Shown here one piece after another: positions 10,601 to 21,644 of a stretch of 64,000 nucleotides of DNA. Position 1 is the stretch's first letter. The number at the start of each line of letters is the position of its first letter. The position numbers and the translations under genes were made by a program. The stretch is from Monodelphis domestica (taxonomy: Eukaryota > Chordata > Mammalia > Didelphimorphia > Didelphidae): NCBI RefSeq assembly GCF_027887165.1, contig NC_077235.1, forward strand, positions 17,135,383 through 17,199,382. The letters run 5' to 3'. The notes beneath the pieces are model-generated. The model made no database searches. It was not told where the DNA came from and was given only the letters and a program-made list of their open reading frames with translations.

Positions 10601-11653
10601 TCAATTGGGGCCGCGGTTGCCTAGCAGCACCAGGCGCATTCTCCTCCCCAGGCCGAAAGCAGAGGGCTCCACGGACTGATCCTCAGGTGGGGGGCCGGGC
10701 TGGGGTGGCGGCACTGGGCCCTGGCCAGGTGGCAGAGGGGGTGCCTGGGTTGCTGCCGCTTCCAGCTGGTTGCCTTCCAAACCATTACGGAAGCTGCGGC
10801 TCAACTCCTCACGAGGCCTTTTGACGCCTCGTTTGCACTGGGGCCCCTGGGGTCCGGGGCAGTTAGTGCCCTCCCGCCCCGGGACCAGCCAACCCACAGC
10901 CCCCTTGAGGGGAGGGGCTCCAGCCTCAGGCCCTGCAGCGAACAGGGAAGCCCTGGAGCTGGGACCGGAGCCGCCATCTCCTCCTCCTTCTTTGCAGGCG
11001 CTCCCTCCCGCTGCCAACGCCCCCTCCAAGGGCATCTGCCGCTGTAGGGGGACCGTGGCAGCGGCAGCCTCGGCCGCCACCCGCTCTCCCTCCTCCTCAA
11101 GGCCGATCTCCTCCTCCCCCTCCTGGAAACCTTGGTCGTCGACTACCTCCTGCTCCTCGGCTTCAGCCTTCGCCGCTGCTGCTGCTGCTGCTGCTGCTGC
11201 TGCAGCAGCAGCATCACCAGCCTCCTCTTCCTCCATGGCGTCGCCTTCGTCCCCCAGCTCCATCTGGTCGTCCTCCAGGGCGCTGCGGTGGGCCAAGGCC
11301 TCTGCCTCAGCCTCAGCCTCGGGGACCTCTACTGCTGCTTCTCCTGCTAGTGCTGCGACTGCGTCTGCCTGTGCTGCTTCTGCTTCTGGAGTCCCTCGCT
11401 CCCTCTGATCATCTGCCTCACTGGGGCCGCCCGAGGCCGCAGCCAAGGCCAGAGCCTCGCCCTCTACCTCCAACTCCCCCGTCTCCGCCTCCCCCGGCTG
11501 CTGCTGGTCAGCCCAGTTTGGGTTGTTGCCCATCGCCCCCTCCCTGCCTAAGACCGCCCTCAGCCTCCTCACGAAGGCTAAGGCGAATTCCCTGTCTGCC
11601 TCGTGCCACCTCCTCATCCCATCGATTTTATTGTTAATAGGGTGGGGGTTCAT
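10601..11653 (-). CDS. Acidic, alanine-rich nuclear-type protein, 350 aa, family not recognised
   Basis: The start at 11653 sits in a perfect Kozak context (gccaccATGa), the strongest reason to believe this frame. Residues 13-36 (MRRWHEADREFALAFVRRLR and on) could form a basic amphipathic helix, slightly reminiscent of a BESS-type motif, but too weak to name. Residues about 52-200 are dominated by Glu, Ala and Asp, including (AE)n, EEEE and a 14-alanine run at 148-161. A basic KRGVKRPR cluster at 274-281 looks like a nuclear localisation signal, and 304-324 is proline-rich. There is no signal peptide, membrane segment or catalytic motif. The protein is probably disordered and nuclear. It is a single open exon inside a CpG island, with promoter elements upstream. 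Frames on the opposite strand are shadows of its GC-rich, repetitive codons. The last dozen residues before TGA look less typical, and a splice donor follows, so the true C-terminus may differ. Candidate exons downstream at 9.8 and 7.6 kb are unproven. Confidence 0.6.
   Translation of the reverse strand: MNPHPINNKIDGMRRWHEADREFALAFVRRLRAVLGREGAMGNNPNWADQQQPGEAETGELEVEGEALALAAASGGPSEADDQRERGTPEAEAAQADAVAALAGEAAVEVPEAEAEAEALAHRSALEDDQMELGDEGDAMEEEEAGDAAAAAAAAAAAAAAKAEAEEQEVVDDQGFQEGEEEIGLEEEGERVAAEAAAATVPLQRQMPLEGALAAGGSACKEGGGDGGSGPSSRASLFAAGPEAGAPPLKGAVGWLVPGREGTNCPGPQGPQCKRGVKRPREELSRSFRNGLEGNQLEAAATQAPPLPPGQGPVPPPQPGPPPEDQSVEPSAFGLGRRMRLVLLGNRGPN
11173..11214. repeat. Palindromic (GCT)n(GCA)n trinucleotide tract
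   Basis: About nine GCT units run directly into four GCA units, so the tract is partly self-complementary and can form a hairpin. It encodes the polyalanine run of the minus-strand protein in one direction and serine- or cysteine-rich shadows in the others. Its length is likely polymorphic. Confidence 0.9.
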
Positions 11654-11762
11654 GGTGGCTCCCCAAGTCCCAGACTCTCGAGCTGTGGCTGAGTGCTGGC
11701 TACTGCTGCAGCTAAGGAACCGAATGAGGGCTTCCTCAACGGCTGCGCAGCACGGTTGTTAC

Positions 11763-11850
11763 GGCACGCCACGCCACGCCACGCCACGCCACGCACTGCT
11801 ACCGCGAGGACCCCACGCAGCCCCCGAAGCCCCCACGCAGCCCCCACGCA
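11763..11850. repeat. (CCACG)n minisatellite and adjoining cccacgcag repeats
   Basis: Six or so 5-bp units at 11764-11794 are followed by three spaced 'cccacgcagc' copies to 11850. They lie in the presumed 5' untranslated region or proximal promoter of the minus-strand gene. They are CpG-rich, one CpG per unit. Confidence 0.85.
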
Positions 11851-11890
11851 GCTACGTCACGCCGCACCCAACGGAACGATTGGTGAACGG
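11850..11890 (-). promoter_or_regulatory. Promoter elements of the acidic-protein gene (CCAAT box, CRE-like)
   Basis: Reading on the minus strand there is a CCAAT box (caccaatcg, 11885-11877) and then, 17 bp downstream, a CRE-like site (GTGACGTA, 11860-11853). The ATG follows about 200 bp later. This spacing and order fit a TATA-less CpG-island promoter, often germline or housekeeping. The start site itself is not visible. Confidence 0.5.
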
Positions 11891-12250
11891 CATTCTCACA
11901 CTGTAGGGCACCTATCAGGACCCTTCTGCCCTTCCATTTCCTGCATCCTTGACCCCGGGTTTCTTGGACTTTCTTGTGACAGGATCTCTAGTGTCTTTGG
12001 TCATTGCTTAGTGACGGGCGGGGGGATTTTTACCAAATAAAACAAGGCTAGCCAGCTGCCTCCCACATGAAATCAAGCCTGGATGAGGGCAAAATTCGCG
12101 CCATCCTACCAGAGCCCCCGGCCCGGCCCCTCCAAAAGGAGCAGTGCATTAGGCCGCCCAGTCCTCCTCTAGACGGGCTCTCGGTGTTGTTGCCCACCAA
12201 ATCTCCCCTTATGAGGACTCGCCTATCTGAAATATATTTCCTGAAAATGG

Positions 12251-12939
12251 GTTTTTTATATCCTTTCCTCCCATCTGATGGCTCCAATGTTAGGGGAATG
12301 ATTTTCAGGTTGGAGATTTATTGCAGAAAGTATTGATTGAACTTCCCCAGAAGCCCTTGTGGCTCTCTCAGTTGCTCTGTGGTCTATAGGGGTGCCTCAG
12401 AAAAGACCTCGGACTCTCCCTGACTCCACACAGAGAACATGAGGTCCAGAGCCATCCCGTGGCCTGGGACTCAGAGCGCCAACACTAGGACATTCGCCTT
12501 CTCTCTGCCCTGGGACTCCTTTCCAGCCAAAAGACAGTGGCCAAGGGGCCGGCGACCCCAGGAAGCCCGGTAGCCTAATTGGCTCGTCCTCACCCCCAGG
12601 CCTATCCGTCCACCCTCCAGGGGGAAAGTGAAGGACTTGAACACCCATCCCGGACACTGGAGAAAAGAGGGAGCCAGGAGGAGGGGGCTAAAGGTCTGGG
12701 CCAGTGTGATAGCTGATGGGGAAAGTCCCTGAGGTGCTGAAGCCTTACTTCTGGCTCTCAGTTAAGTCCCAAGTCATCTGAGTGCTAGCACAAGTGCACC
12801 TCAACATGCCTCTTCCCATTGCATTGCAGCTGGAGGTCTGCAAAGGGCCCTGAAAGCCCTCCCCGAGGCGCAATTTGAACCTCGGTCACCCCAACTGCAA
12901 TACCCTCAGAGCCAACCCTCAACCCCACCCCAGAAAGGG
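12251..12939. other. Unique sequence, no supported gene
   Basis: Moderately GC-rich unique sequence. The minus-strand frame at 12397-12657 has no recognisable feature. A B-box-like 'ggttcaaattgc' on the minus strand at about 12880-12892 has no tRNA fold around it. Confidence 0.5.
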
Positions 12940-13095
12940 CAGATTCCACAGAATGAGGCTCACTTAGCTCTTGGAGACTCAATTTCCTCATGGGTAAAAT
13001 TAGGCCACTAATAAATACAACTTTCTCAGAAACTTACTAGGACACTCCAAAGAGGAAACGGATGGAAAATGCCTCAAAAATGAAAAGGCTGCACA
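12940..13095 (+). mobile_element. MIR-like SINE relic
   Basis: 'agactcaatttcctcatggg' followed by 'taaaattaggccacta' and an 'ggaaacggatggaaaatgcc' tail follows the order of a decayed MIR core. It is diverged. Confidence 0.45.
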
Positions 13096-13500
13096 TCCTG
13101 GACCAGCCCTAGAGTAAGCAGCTTGAGTTGGAAAGGTGCTCACCACCCCCCACCCCCCTGAACAGCAGCTAATCACTAAGAGCCCAAACTCATGCGCACC
13201 TGGCTGTCCCGGCCCCGCCCGCCCAGACACACTTCTGGCCAGTCAGAAGCATCAGGACTGAGTCAGACAATCCCACCTGCAACAGACACCCCTCACAGCT
13301 GCTGGTGGGCAAAGTGATTCCCAAAGCCCAGCTGCACTCCTGGAACCCAGATCTCACACACAAGAGCTCTCCCCTGCTGTCACCCAGAGACTACCATTAA
13401 GGACACCTACAACAGCCCTCTGACAACTATGATGACATACTTTCAAGCAAACAAAAATCACAGCAAACAGCTGTTTTCTTCCTGAATGATAAAATTATCT
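13096..13500. other. Unique flank of the array, no supported gene
   Basis: Unique sequence ending in an AT-rich stretch ('gaatgataaaattatctt'). The switch to array sequence at about 13,501 is abrupt. Confidence 0.6.
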
Positions 13501-13662
13501 TCCTTTTAAACCCCTCACCTTGCAGAAGAGAGGGAAGGGCTAGGCAGTGGGGGTAAGTGACTTATCCAGGGTCACACAGCTAGAAATCTTTGAGGCCACA
13601 TTTGAACCCAAGACTCCTCTCCTAGGCCTGACTCTCAAACCCCTAAACTACCCAGCTGCCCC
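13501..13662 (-). repeat. Left-boundary monomer with internal deletion
   Basis: The first monomer reads 'tccttttaaacccctcacct' directly into 'tgcagaagagagggaaggg', skipping the roughly 40 bp that normally lie between (the ccatcttagaatt...ggttccaag segment). It has type II-like 'agctagaaatctttgaggcc'. It marks the junction with unique DNA and may be a remnant of the founding SINE or a decayed edge unit. Confidence 0.7.
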
Positions 13663-14067
13663 CTCTCTTTTTCTAAACCCTGATCTTCTCTCTTAGAGTC
13701 ATTTCTGTGGATTGGTTCCAAAGCAGAAGAGTAGGAAGGGCTAGGCAGTGGGGGTAAGTGACTTATCCAGGGTCACACAGCGAGTAACTATCTGAGGCCA
13801 CATTTGAACCCAGGACCTCCTGTCCTAGGCCTAACTCTCAAACCCCTAAACTACCCAGCTGCCCCCTCTCTTTTTCTATACCCTGAACTTCTCTCTTAGA
13901 GTCATTTCTGTGGATTGGTTCCAAAGCAGAAGAGTAGGAAGGGCTAGGCAGTGGGGGTAAGTGAGTTATCCAGGGTCACACAGCTACTAACTATCTGAGG
14001 CCACATTTGAACCCAAGACTTCTGTCCTAGGCCTGACTCTGAAACCCCTAAACTACCCAGGTGCCCC

Positions 14068-15888
14068 CTCTCTTTTTCTAAACCCTGAACTTTTCTCTTA
14101 GAGTCATTTCTGTGGATTGGTTCCAAAGCAGAAGAGTAGGAAGGCCTAGGCAGTGGGGGTAAGTGACTTATCCAGGGTCACACAGCTAGTAAGGATCTGA
14201 GGCCACATTTGAACCCAGGACCTCCTGTCCCAGGCCTGACTCTCAAACCCCTAAACTACCCAGCTGCCCCCTCTCTTTTTCTAAACCCTGAACTTTTCTC
14301 TTAGAGTCATTTCTGTGGATTGGTTCCAAAGCAGAAGAGTAGGAAGGGCTAGGCAGTGGGAGTAAGTGACTTATCCAGGGTCACACAGCTAGTAAGGATC
14401 TGAGGCCACATTTGAACCCAAGACTTCTGTCCTAGGCCTGACTCTCAAACCCCTAAACTACCCAGCTGCCCCCTCTCTTTTTCTAAACCCTGAACTTTTC
14501 TCTTAGAGTCATTTCTGTGGATTGGTTCCAAAGCAGAAGAGTAGGAAGGCCTAGGCAGTGGGGGTAAGTGACTTATCCAGGGTCACACAGCTAGTAAGGA
14601 TCTGAGGCCACATTTGAACCCAAGACTTCTGTCCTAGGCCTGACTCTCAAACCCCTAAACTACCCAGCTGCCCCCTCTCTTTTTCTAAACCCTGAACTTT
14701 TCTCTTAGAGTCATTTCTGTGGATTGGTTCCAAAGCAGAAGAGTAGGAAGGCCTAGGCAGTGGGGGTAAGTGACTTATCCAGGGTCACACAGCTAGTAAG
14801 GATCTGAGGCCACATTTGAACCCAGGACCTCCTGTCCCAGGCCTGACTCTCAAACCCCTAAACTACCCAGCTGCCCCCTCTCTTTTTCTAAACCCTGAAC
14901 TTTTCTCTTAGAGTCATTTCTGTGGATTGGTTCCAAAGCAGAAGAGTAGGAAGGGCTAGGCAGTGGGAGTAAGTGACTTATCCAGGGTCACACAGCTAGT
15001 AAGGATCTGAGGCCACATTTGAACCCAAGACTTCTGTCCTAGGCCTGACTCTCAAACCCCTAAACTACCCAGCTGCCCCCTCTCTTTTTCTAAACCCTGA
15101 ACTTTTCTCTTAGAGTCATTTCTGTGGATTGGTTCCAAAGCAGAAGAGTAGGAAGGCCTAGGCAGTGGGGGTAAGTGACTTATCCAGGGTCACACAGCTA
15201 GTAAGGATCTGAGGCCACATTTGAACCCAAGACTTCTGTCCTAGGCCTGACTCTCAAACCCCTAAACTACCCAGCTGCCCCCTCTCTTTTTCTAAACCCT
15301 GAACTTTTCTCTTAGAGTCATTTCTGTGGATTGGTTCCAAAGCAGAAGAGTAGGAAGGCCTAGGCAGTGGGGGTAAGTGACTTATCCAGGGTCACACAGC
15401 TAGTAAGGATCTGAGGCCACATTTGAACCCAGGACCTCCTGTCCCAGGCCTGACTCTCAAACCCCTAAACTACCCAGCTGCCCCCTCTCTTTTTCTAAAC
15501 CCTGAACTTTTCTCTTAGAGTCATTTCTGTGGATTGGTTCCAAAGCAGAAGAGTAGGAAGGGCTAGGCAGTGGGGGTAAGTGACTTATCCAGGGTCACAC
15601 AGCTAGTAAGGATCTGAGGCCACATTTGAACCCAAGACTTCTGTCCTAGGCCTGACTCTCAAACCCCTAAACTACCCAGCTGCCCCCTCTCTTTTTCTAA
15701 ACCCTGAACTTTTCTCTTAGAGTCATTTCTGTGGATTGGTTCCAAAGCAGAAGAGTAGGAAGGCCTAGGCAGTGGGGGTAAGTGACTTATCCAGGGTCAC
15801 ACAGCTAGTAAGGATCTGAGGCCACATTTGAACCCAAGACTTCTGTCCTAGGCCTGACTCTCAAACCCCTAAACTACCCAGCTGCCGC
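14068..15888 (-). repeat. Higher-order repeat: trimer of 607 bp, three copies
   Basis: Three successive monomers are distinguishable: A (aaggcctagg with cctcctgtcccag), B (aagggctagg with aagacttctg) and C (aaggcctagg with aagacttctg). The trio recurs three times with a period of 607 bp (A marks at 14141, 14748 and 15355), almost base for base. The interval is exactly 3 x 607 bp, then gives way to a 'gctgccgcctc' monomer and type II. Confidence 0.9.
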
Positions 15889-17308
15889 CTCTCTTTTTCT
15901 AAACCCTGAACTTCTCTCTTAGAATCATTTCTGTGGATTGGATCCAAAGCAGAAGAGTAGGAAGGGCTAGGCAGTGGGGGTAAGTGACTTATCCAGGGTC
16001 ACACAGCTAGTAAGTATCTGAGGCCACATTTGAACCCAGGACCTCCTGTCCCAGGCCTGACTCTCAAACCTCTAAACTACCCACGTGCCCCCTCTTTTTA
16101 TTTTTAACCCTCATCGTCCATCTTAGAATTATTACTGTGGAATGGTTCCAAGGCAGAAGAGTAGGAAGGGGCTAGGCAATGGGGGTGAAGTGACTTGTCC
16201 AGGGTCACACAGCTAGAAATCTTTGAGGCCACATTTGAACCCAAGACTTCTGTCCTAGGCCTGACTCTCAAACCCCTAAACTACCCAGGTGCCCCCTCTC
16301 TTTTTCTATACCCTGAACTTCTCTCTTAGAGTCATTTCTGTGGATTGGTTCCAAAGCAGAAGAGTAGGAAGGGCTAGGCAGTGGCGGTAAGTGACTTATC
16401 CAGGGTCACACAGCTACTAACTATCTGAGGCCACATTTGAACGCAAGACTTCTGTCCTAGGCCTGACTCTGAAACCCCTAAACTACCCAGCTGCCCCCTC
16501 TCTTTTTCTATACCCTGAACTTCTCTCTTAGAGTCATTTCTGTGGATTGGTTCCAAAGCAGAAGAGTAGGAAGGGCTAGGCAGTGGGGGTAAGTGACTTA
16601 TCCAGGGTCACACAGCTAGTAACTATCTGAGGCCACATTTGAACCCAAGACTTCTGTCCTAGGCCTGACTCTGAAACCCCTAAACTACCCAGCTGCCCCC
16701 TCTTTTTATTTTAAACCCTCATCATCCATCTTAGAATTATTACTGTGGAATGGTTCCAAGGCAGAAGAGTGGGAAGGGGCTAGGTAATGGGGGTGAAGTG
16801 ACTTGTCCAGGGTCACACAGCTAGAAATCTTTGAAGCCACATTTGAACCCAAGACTTCTGTCCTAGGCCTGACTCTCAAACCCCTAAAGTACCCAGCTGC
16901 CCCCTCTCTTTTTCTAAACCCTGAACTACTCTCTTAGAATCATTTCTGTGGATTGGTTCCAAAGCAGAAGAGTAGGAAGGGCTAGGCAGTGGGGGTAAGT
17001 GACTTATCCAGGGTCACACAGCGAGTAACTATCTGAGGCCACATTTGAACCCAGGACCTCCTGTCCTAGGCCTGACTCTCAAACCCCTAAACTACCCAGG
17101 TGCCCCCTCTCTTTTTCTATACCCTGAACTTCTCTCTTAGAGTCATTTCTGTGGATTGGTTCCAAAGCAGAAGAGTAGGAAGGGCTAGGCAGTGGGGGTA
17201 AGTGAGTTATCCAGGGTCACACAGCTACTAACTATCTGAGGCCACATTTGAACCCAAGACTTCTGTCCTAGGCCTGACTCTGAAACCCCTAAACTACCCA
17301 GGTGCCCC

Positions 17309-18522
17309 CTCTCTTTTTCTAAACCCTGAACTTTTCTCTTAGAGTCATTTCTGTGGATTGGTTCCAAAGCAGAAGAGTAGGAAGGCCTAGGCAGTGGGGG
17401 TAAGTGACTTATCCAGGGTCACACAGCTAGTAAGGATCTGAGGCCACATTTGAACCCAGGACCTCCTGTCCCAGGCCTGACTCTCAAACCCCTAAACTAC
17501 CCAGCTGCCCCCTCTCTTTTTCTAAACCCTGAACTTTTCTCTTAGAGTCATTTCTGTGGATTGGTTCCAAAGCAGAAGAGTAGGAAGGGCTAGGCAGTGG
17601 GGGTAAGTGACTTATCCAGGGTCACACAGCTAGTAAGGATCTGAGGCCACATTTGAACCCAAGACTTCTGTCCTAGGCCTGACTCTCAAACCCCTAAACT
17701 ACCCAGCTGCCCCCTCTCTTTTTCTAAACCCTGAACTTTTCTCTTAGAGTCATTTCTGTGGATTGGTTCCAAAGCAGAAGAGTAGGAAGGCCTAGGCAGT
17801 GGGGGTAAGTGACTTATCCAGGGTCACACAGCTAGTAAGGATCTGAGGCCACATTTGAACCCAAGACTTCTGTCCTAGGCCTGACTCTCAAACCCCTAAA
17901 CTACCCAGCTGCCCCCTCTCTTTTTCTAAACCCTGAACTTTTCTCTTAGAGTCATTTCTGTGGATTGGTTCCAAAGCAGAAGAGTAGGAAGGCCTAGGCA
18001 GTGGGGGTAAGTGACTTATCCAGGGTCACACAGCTAGTAAGGATCTGAGGCCACATTTGAACCCAGGACCTCCTGTCCCAGGCCTGACTCTCAAACCCCT
18101 AAACTACCCAGCTGCCCCCTCTCTTTTTCTAAACCCTGAACTTTTCTCTTAGAGTCATTTCTGTGGATTGGTTCCAAAGCAGAAGAGTAGGAAGGGCTAG
18201 GCAGTGGGGGTAAGTGACTTATCCAGGGTCACACAGCTAGTAAGGATCTGAGGCCACATTTGAACCCAAGACTTCTGTCCTAGGCCTGACTCTCAAACCC
18301 CTAAACTACCCAGCTGCCCCCTCTCTTTTTCTAAACCCTGAACTTTTCTCTTAGAGTCATTTCTGTGGATTGGTTCCAAAGCAGAAGAGTAGGAAGGCCT
18401 AGGCAGTGGGGGTAAGTGACTTATCCAGGGTCACACAGCTAGTAAGGATCTGAGGCCACATTTGAACCCAAGACTTCTGTCCTAGGCCTGACTCTCAAAC
18501 CCCTAAACTACCCAGCTGCCGC
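17309..18522 (-). repeat. Same 607-bp trimer, two copies
   Basis: After the same lead-in monomer as at 14,068, the A-B-C trio occurs twice (exactly 2 x 607 bp), then passes to the same 'gctgccgcctc' monomer, the same ggatcc-bearing monomer and type II. The larger units starting at about 13,741 and 16,982 therefore differ by exactly one trimer. Confidence 0.9.
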
Positions 18523-21500
18523 CTCTCTTTTTCTAAACCCTGAACTTCTCTCTTAGAATCATTTCTGTGGATTGGATCCAAAGCAGAAGAGTAGGAAGGG
18601 CTAGGCAGTGGGGGTAAGTGACTTATCCAGGGTCACACAGCTAGTAAGTATCTGAGGCCACATTTGAACCCAGGACCTCCTGTCCCAGGCCTGACTCTCA
18701 AACCTCTAAACTACCCACGTGCCCCCTCTTTTTATTTTTAACCCTCATCGTCCATCTTAGAATTATTACTGTGGAATGGTTCCAAGGCAGAAGAGTAGGA
18801 AGGGGCTAGGCAATGGGGGTGAAGTGACTTGTCCAGGGTCACACAGCTAGAAATCTTTGAGGCCACATTTGAACCCAAGACTTCTGTCCTAGGCCTGACT
18901 CTCAAACCCCTAAACTACCCAGGTGCCCCCTCTCTTTTTCTATACCCTGAACTTCTCTCTTAGAGTCATTTCTGTGGATTGGTTCCAAAGCAGAAGAGTA
19001 GGAAGGGCTAGGCAGTGGCGGTAAGTGACTTATCCAGGGTCACACAGCTACTAACTATCTGAGGCCACATTTGAACGCAAGACTTCTGTCCTAGGCCTGA
19101 CTCTGAAACCCCTAAACTACCCAGCTGCCCCCTCTCTTTTTCTATACCCTGAACTTCTCTCTTAGAGTCATTTCTGTGGATTGGTTCCAAAGCAGAAGAG
19201 TAGGAAGGGCTAGGCAGTGGGGGTAAGTGACTTATCCAGGGTCACACAGCTAGTAACTATCTGAGGCCACATTTGAACCCAAGACTTCTGTCCTAGGCCT
19301 GACTCTGAAACCCCTAAACTACCCAGCTGCCCCCTCTTTTTATTTTAAACCCTCATCATCCATCTTAGAATTATTACTGTGGAATGGTTCCAAGGCAGAA
19401 GAGTGGGAAGGGGCTAGGTAATGGGGGTGAAGTGACTTGTCCAGGGTCACACAGCTAGAAATCTTTGAAGCCACATTTGAACCCAAGACTTCTGTCCTAG
19501 GCCTGACTCTCAAACCCCTAAAGTACCCAGCTGCCCCCTCTCTTTTTCTAAACCCTGAACTACTCTCTTAGAATCATTTCTGTGGATTGGTTCCAAAGCA
19601 GAAGAGTAGGAAGGGCTAGGCAGTGGGGGTAAGTGACTTATCCAGGGTCACACAGCGAGTAACTATCTGAGGCCACATTTGAACCCAGGACCTCCTGTCC
19701 TAGGCCTGACTCTCAAACCCCTAAACTACCCAGGTGCCCCCTCTCTTTTTCTATACCCTGAACTTCTCTCTTAGAGTCATTTCTGTGGATTGGTTCCAAA
19801 GCAGAAGAGTAGGAAGGGCTACGCAGTGGGGGTAAGTGAGTTATCCAGGGTCACACAGCTAGTAACTATCTGAGGCCACATTTGAACCCAAGACTTCTGT
19901 CCTAGGCCTGACTCTCAAACCCCTAAACTACCCAGCTGCCCCCTCTCTTTTTCTAAACCCTGAACTTCTCTCTTAGAATCATTTCTGTGGATTGGATCCA
20001 AAGCAGAAGAGTAGGAAGGGCTAGGCAGTGGGGGTAAGTGACTTATCCAGGGTCACACAGCTAGTAAGTATCTGAGGCCACATTTGAACCCAGGACCTCC
20101 TGTCCCAGGCCTGACTCTCAAACCTCTAAACTACCCACGTGCCCCCTCTTTTTATTTTTAACCCTCATCGTCCATCTTAGAATTATTACTGTGGAATGGT
20201 TCCAAGGCAGAAGAGTAGGAAGGGGCTAGGCAATGGGGGTGAAGTGACTTGTCCAGGGTCACACAGCTAGAAATCTTTGAGGCCACATTTGAACCCAAGA
20301 CTTCTGTCCTAGGCCTGACTCTCAAACCCCTAAACTACCCAGGTGCCCCCTCTCTTTTTCTATACCCTGAACTTCTCTCTTAGAGTCATTTCTGTGGATT
20401 GGTTCCAAAGCAGAAGAGTAGGAAGGGCTAGGCAGTGGCGGTAAGTGACTTATCCAGGGTCACACAGCTACTAACTATCTGAGGCCACATTTGAACGCAA
20501 GACTTCTGTCCTAGGCCTGACTCTGAAACCCCTAAACTACCCAGCTGCCCCCTCTCTTTTTCTATACCCTGAACTTCTCTCTTAGAGTCATTTCTGTGGA
20601 TTGGTTCCAAAGCAGAAGAGTAGGAAGGGCTAGGCAGTGGGGGTAAGTGACTTATCCAGGGTCACGCAGCTAGTAACTATCTGAGGCCACATTTGAACCC
20701 AGGACCTCCTGTCCTAGGCCTGACTCTCAAACCCCTAAACTACCCAGCTGCCGCCTCTCTTTTTCTAAACCCTGAACTTCTCTCTTAGAATCATTTCTGT
20801 GGATTGGTTCCAAAGCAGAAGAGTAGGAAGGGCTAGGCAGTGGGGGTAAGTGACTTATCCAGGGTCACACAGCTAGTAACTATCTGAGGCAACATTTGAA
20901 CCCAGGACCTCCTGTCCTAGGCCTGACTCTCAAACCTCTAAACTACCCAGGTGCCCCCTCTTTTTATTTTAAACCCTCATCATCCATCTTAGAATTATTA
21001 CTGTGGAATGGTTCCAAGGCAGAAGAGTGGGAAGGGGCTAGGTAATGGGGGTGAAGTGACTTGTCCAGGGTCACACAGCTAGAAATCTTTGAAGCCACAT
21101 TTGAACCCAAGACTTCTGTCCTAGGCCTGACTCTCAAACCCCTAAAGTACCCAGCTGCCCCCTCTCTTTTTCTAAACCCTGAACTTCTCTCTTAGAATCA
21201 TTTCTGTGGATTGGTTCCAAAGCAGAAGAGTAGGAAGGGCTAGGCAGTGGAGGTAAGTGACTTATCCAGGGTCACACAGCGAGTAAGTATCTGAGGCCAC
21301 ATTTGAACCCAGGACCTCCTGTCCTAGGCCTGACTCTCAAACCCCTAAAGTACCCAGCTGCCCCCTCTCTTTTTCTAAACCCTGAACTACTCTCTTAGAA
21401 TCATTTCTGTGGATTGGTTCCAAAGCAGAAGAGTAGGAAGGGCTAGGCAGTGGGGGTAAGTGACTTATCCAGGGTCACACAGCGAGTAAGTATCTGAGGC

Positions 21501-21644
21501 CACATTTGAATCCAGGACCTCCTGTCCTAGGCCTGACTCTCAAACCCCTAAACAACCCAGCTGCCCCCTCTCTTTTTCTATACCCTGAACTTCTCTCTTA
21601 GAGTCATTTCTGTGGATTGGTTCCAAAGCAGAAGCGTAGGAAGG

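Larger units (their letters stand above)
9940..12250. promoter_or_regulatory. CpG-island-like block
   Basis: From about 10 kb to 12.2 kb base composition changes abruptly to GC-rich with many CpG dinucleotides, unlike the AT-rich flank on the left and the CpG-poor array on the right. It contains the acidic protein frame, its presumed promoter and several homopolymeric G and C tracts. In mammals such blocks usually mark promoters of broadly or germline-expressed genes. Confidence 0.75.

Noticed and set aside
10770..11637. Long plus-strand frames (serine-, cysteine- or proline-rich) across the CpG island
   Set aside because: They are antisense shadows of the alanine/glutamate-rich minus-strand frame. 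The minus frame has the optimal start and promoter elements.
12870..12930. tRNA gene suggested by a B-box-like motif on the minus strand
   Set aside because: No cloverleaf, anticodon arm or acceptor stem could be assembled around it.
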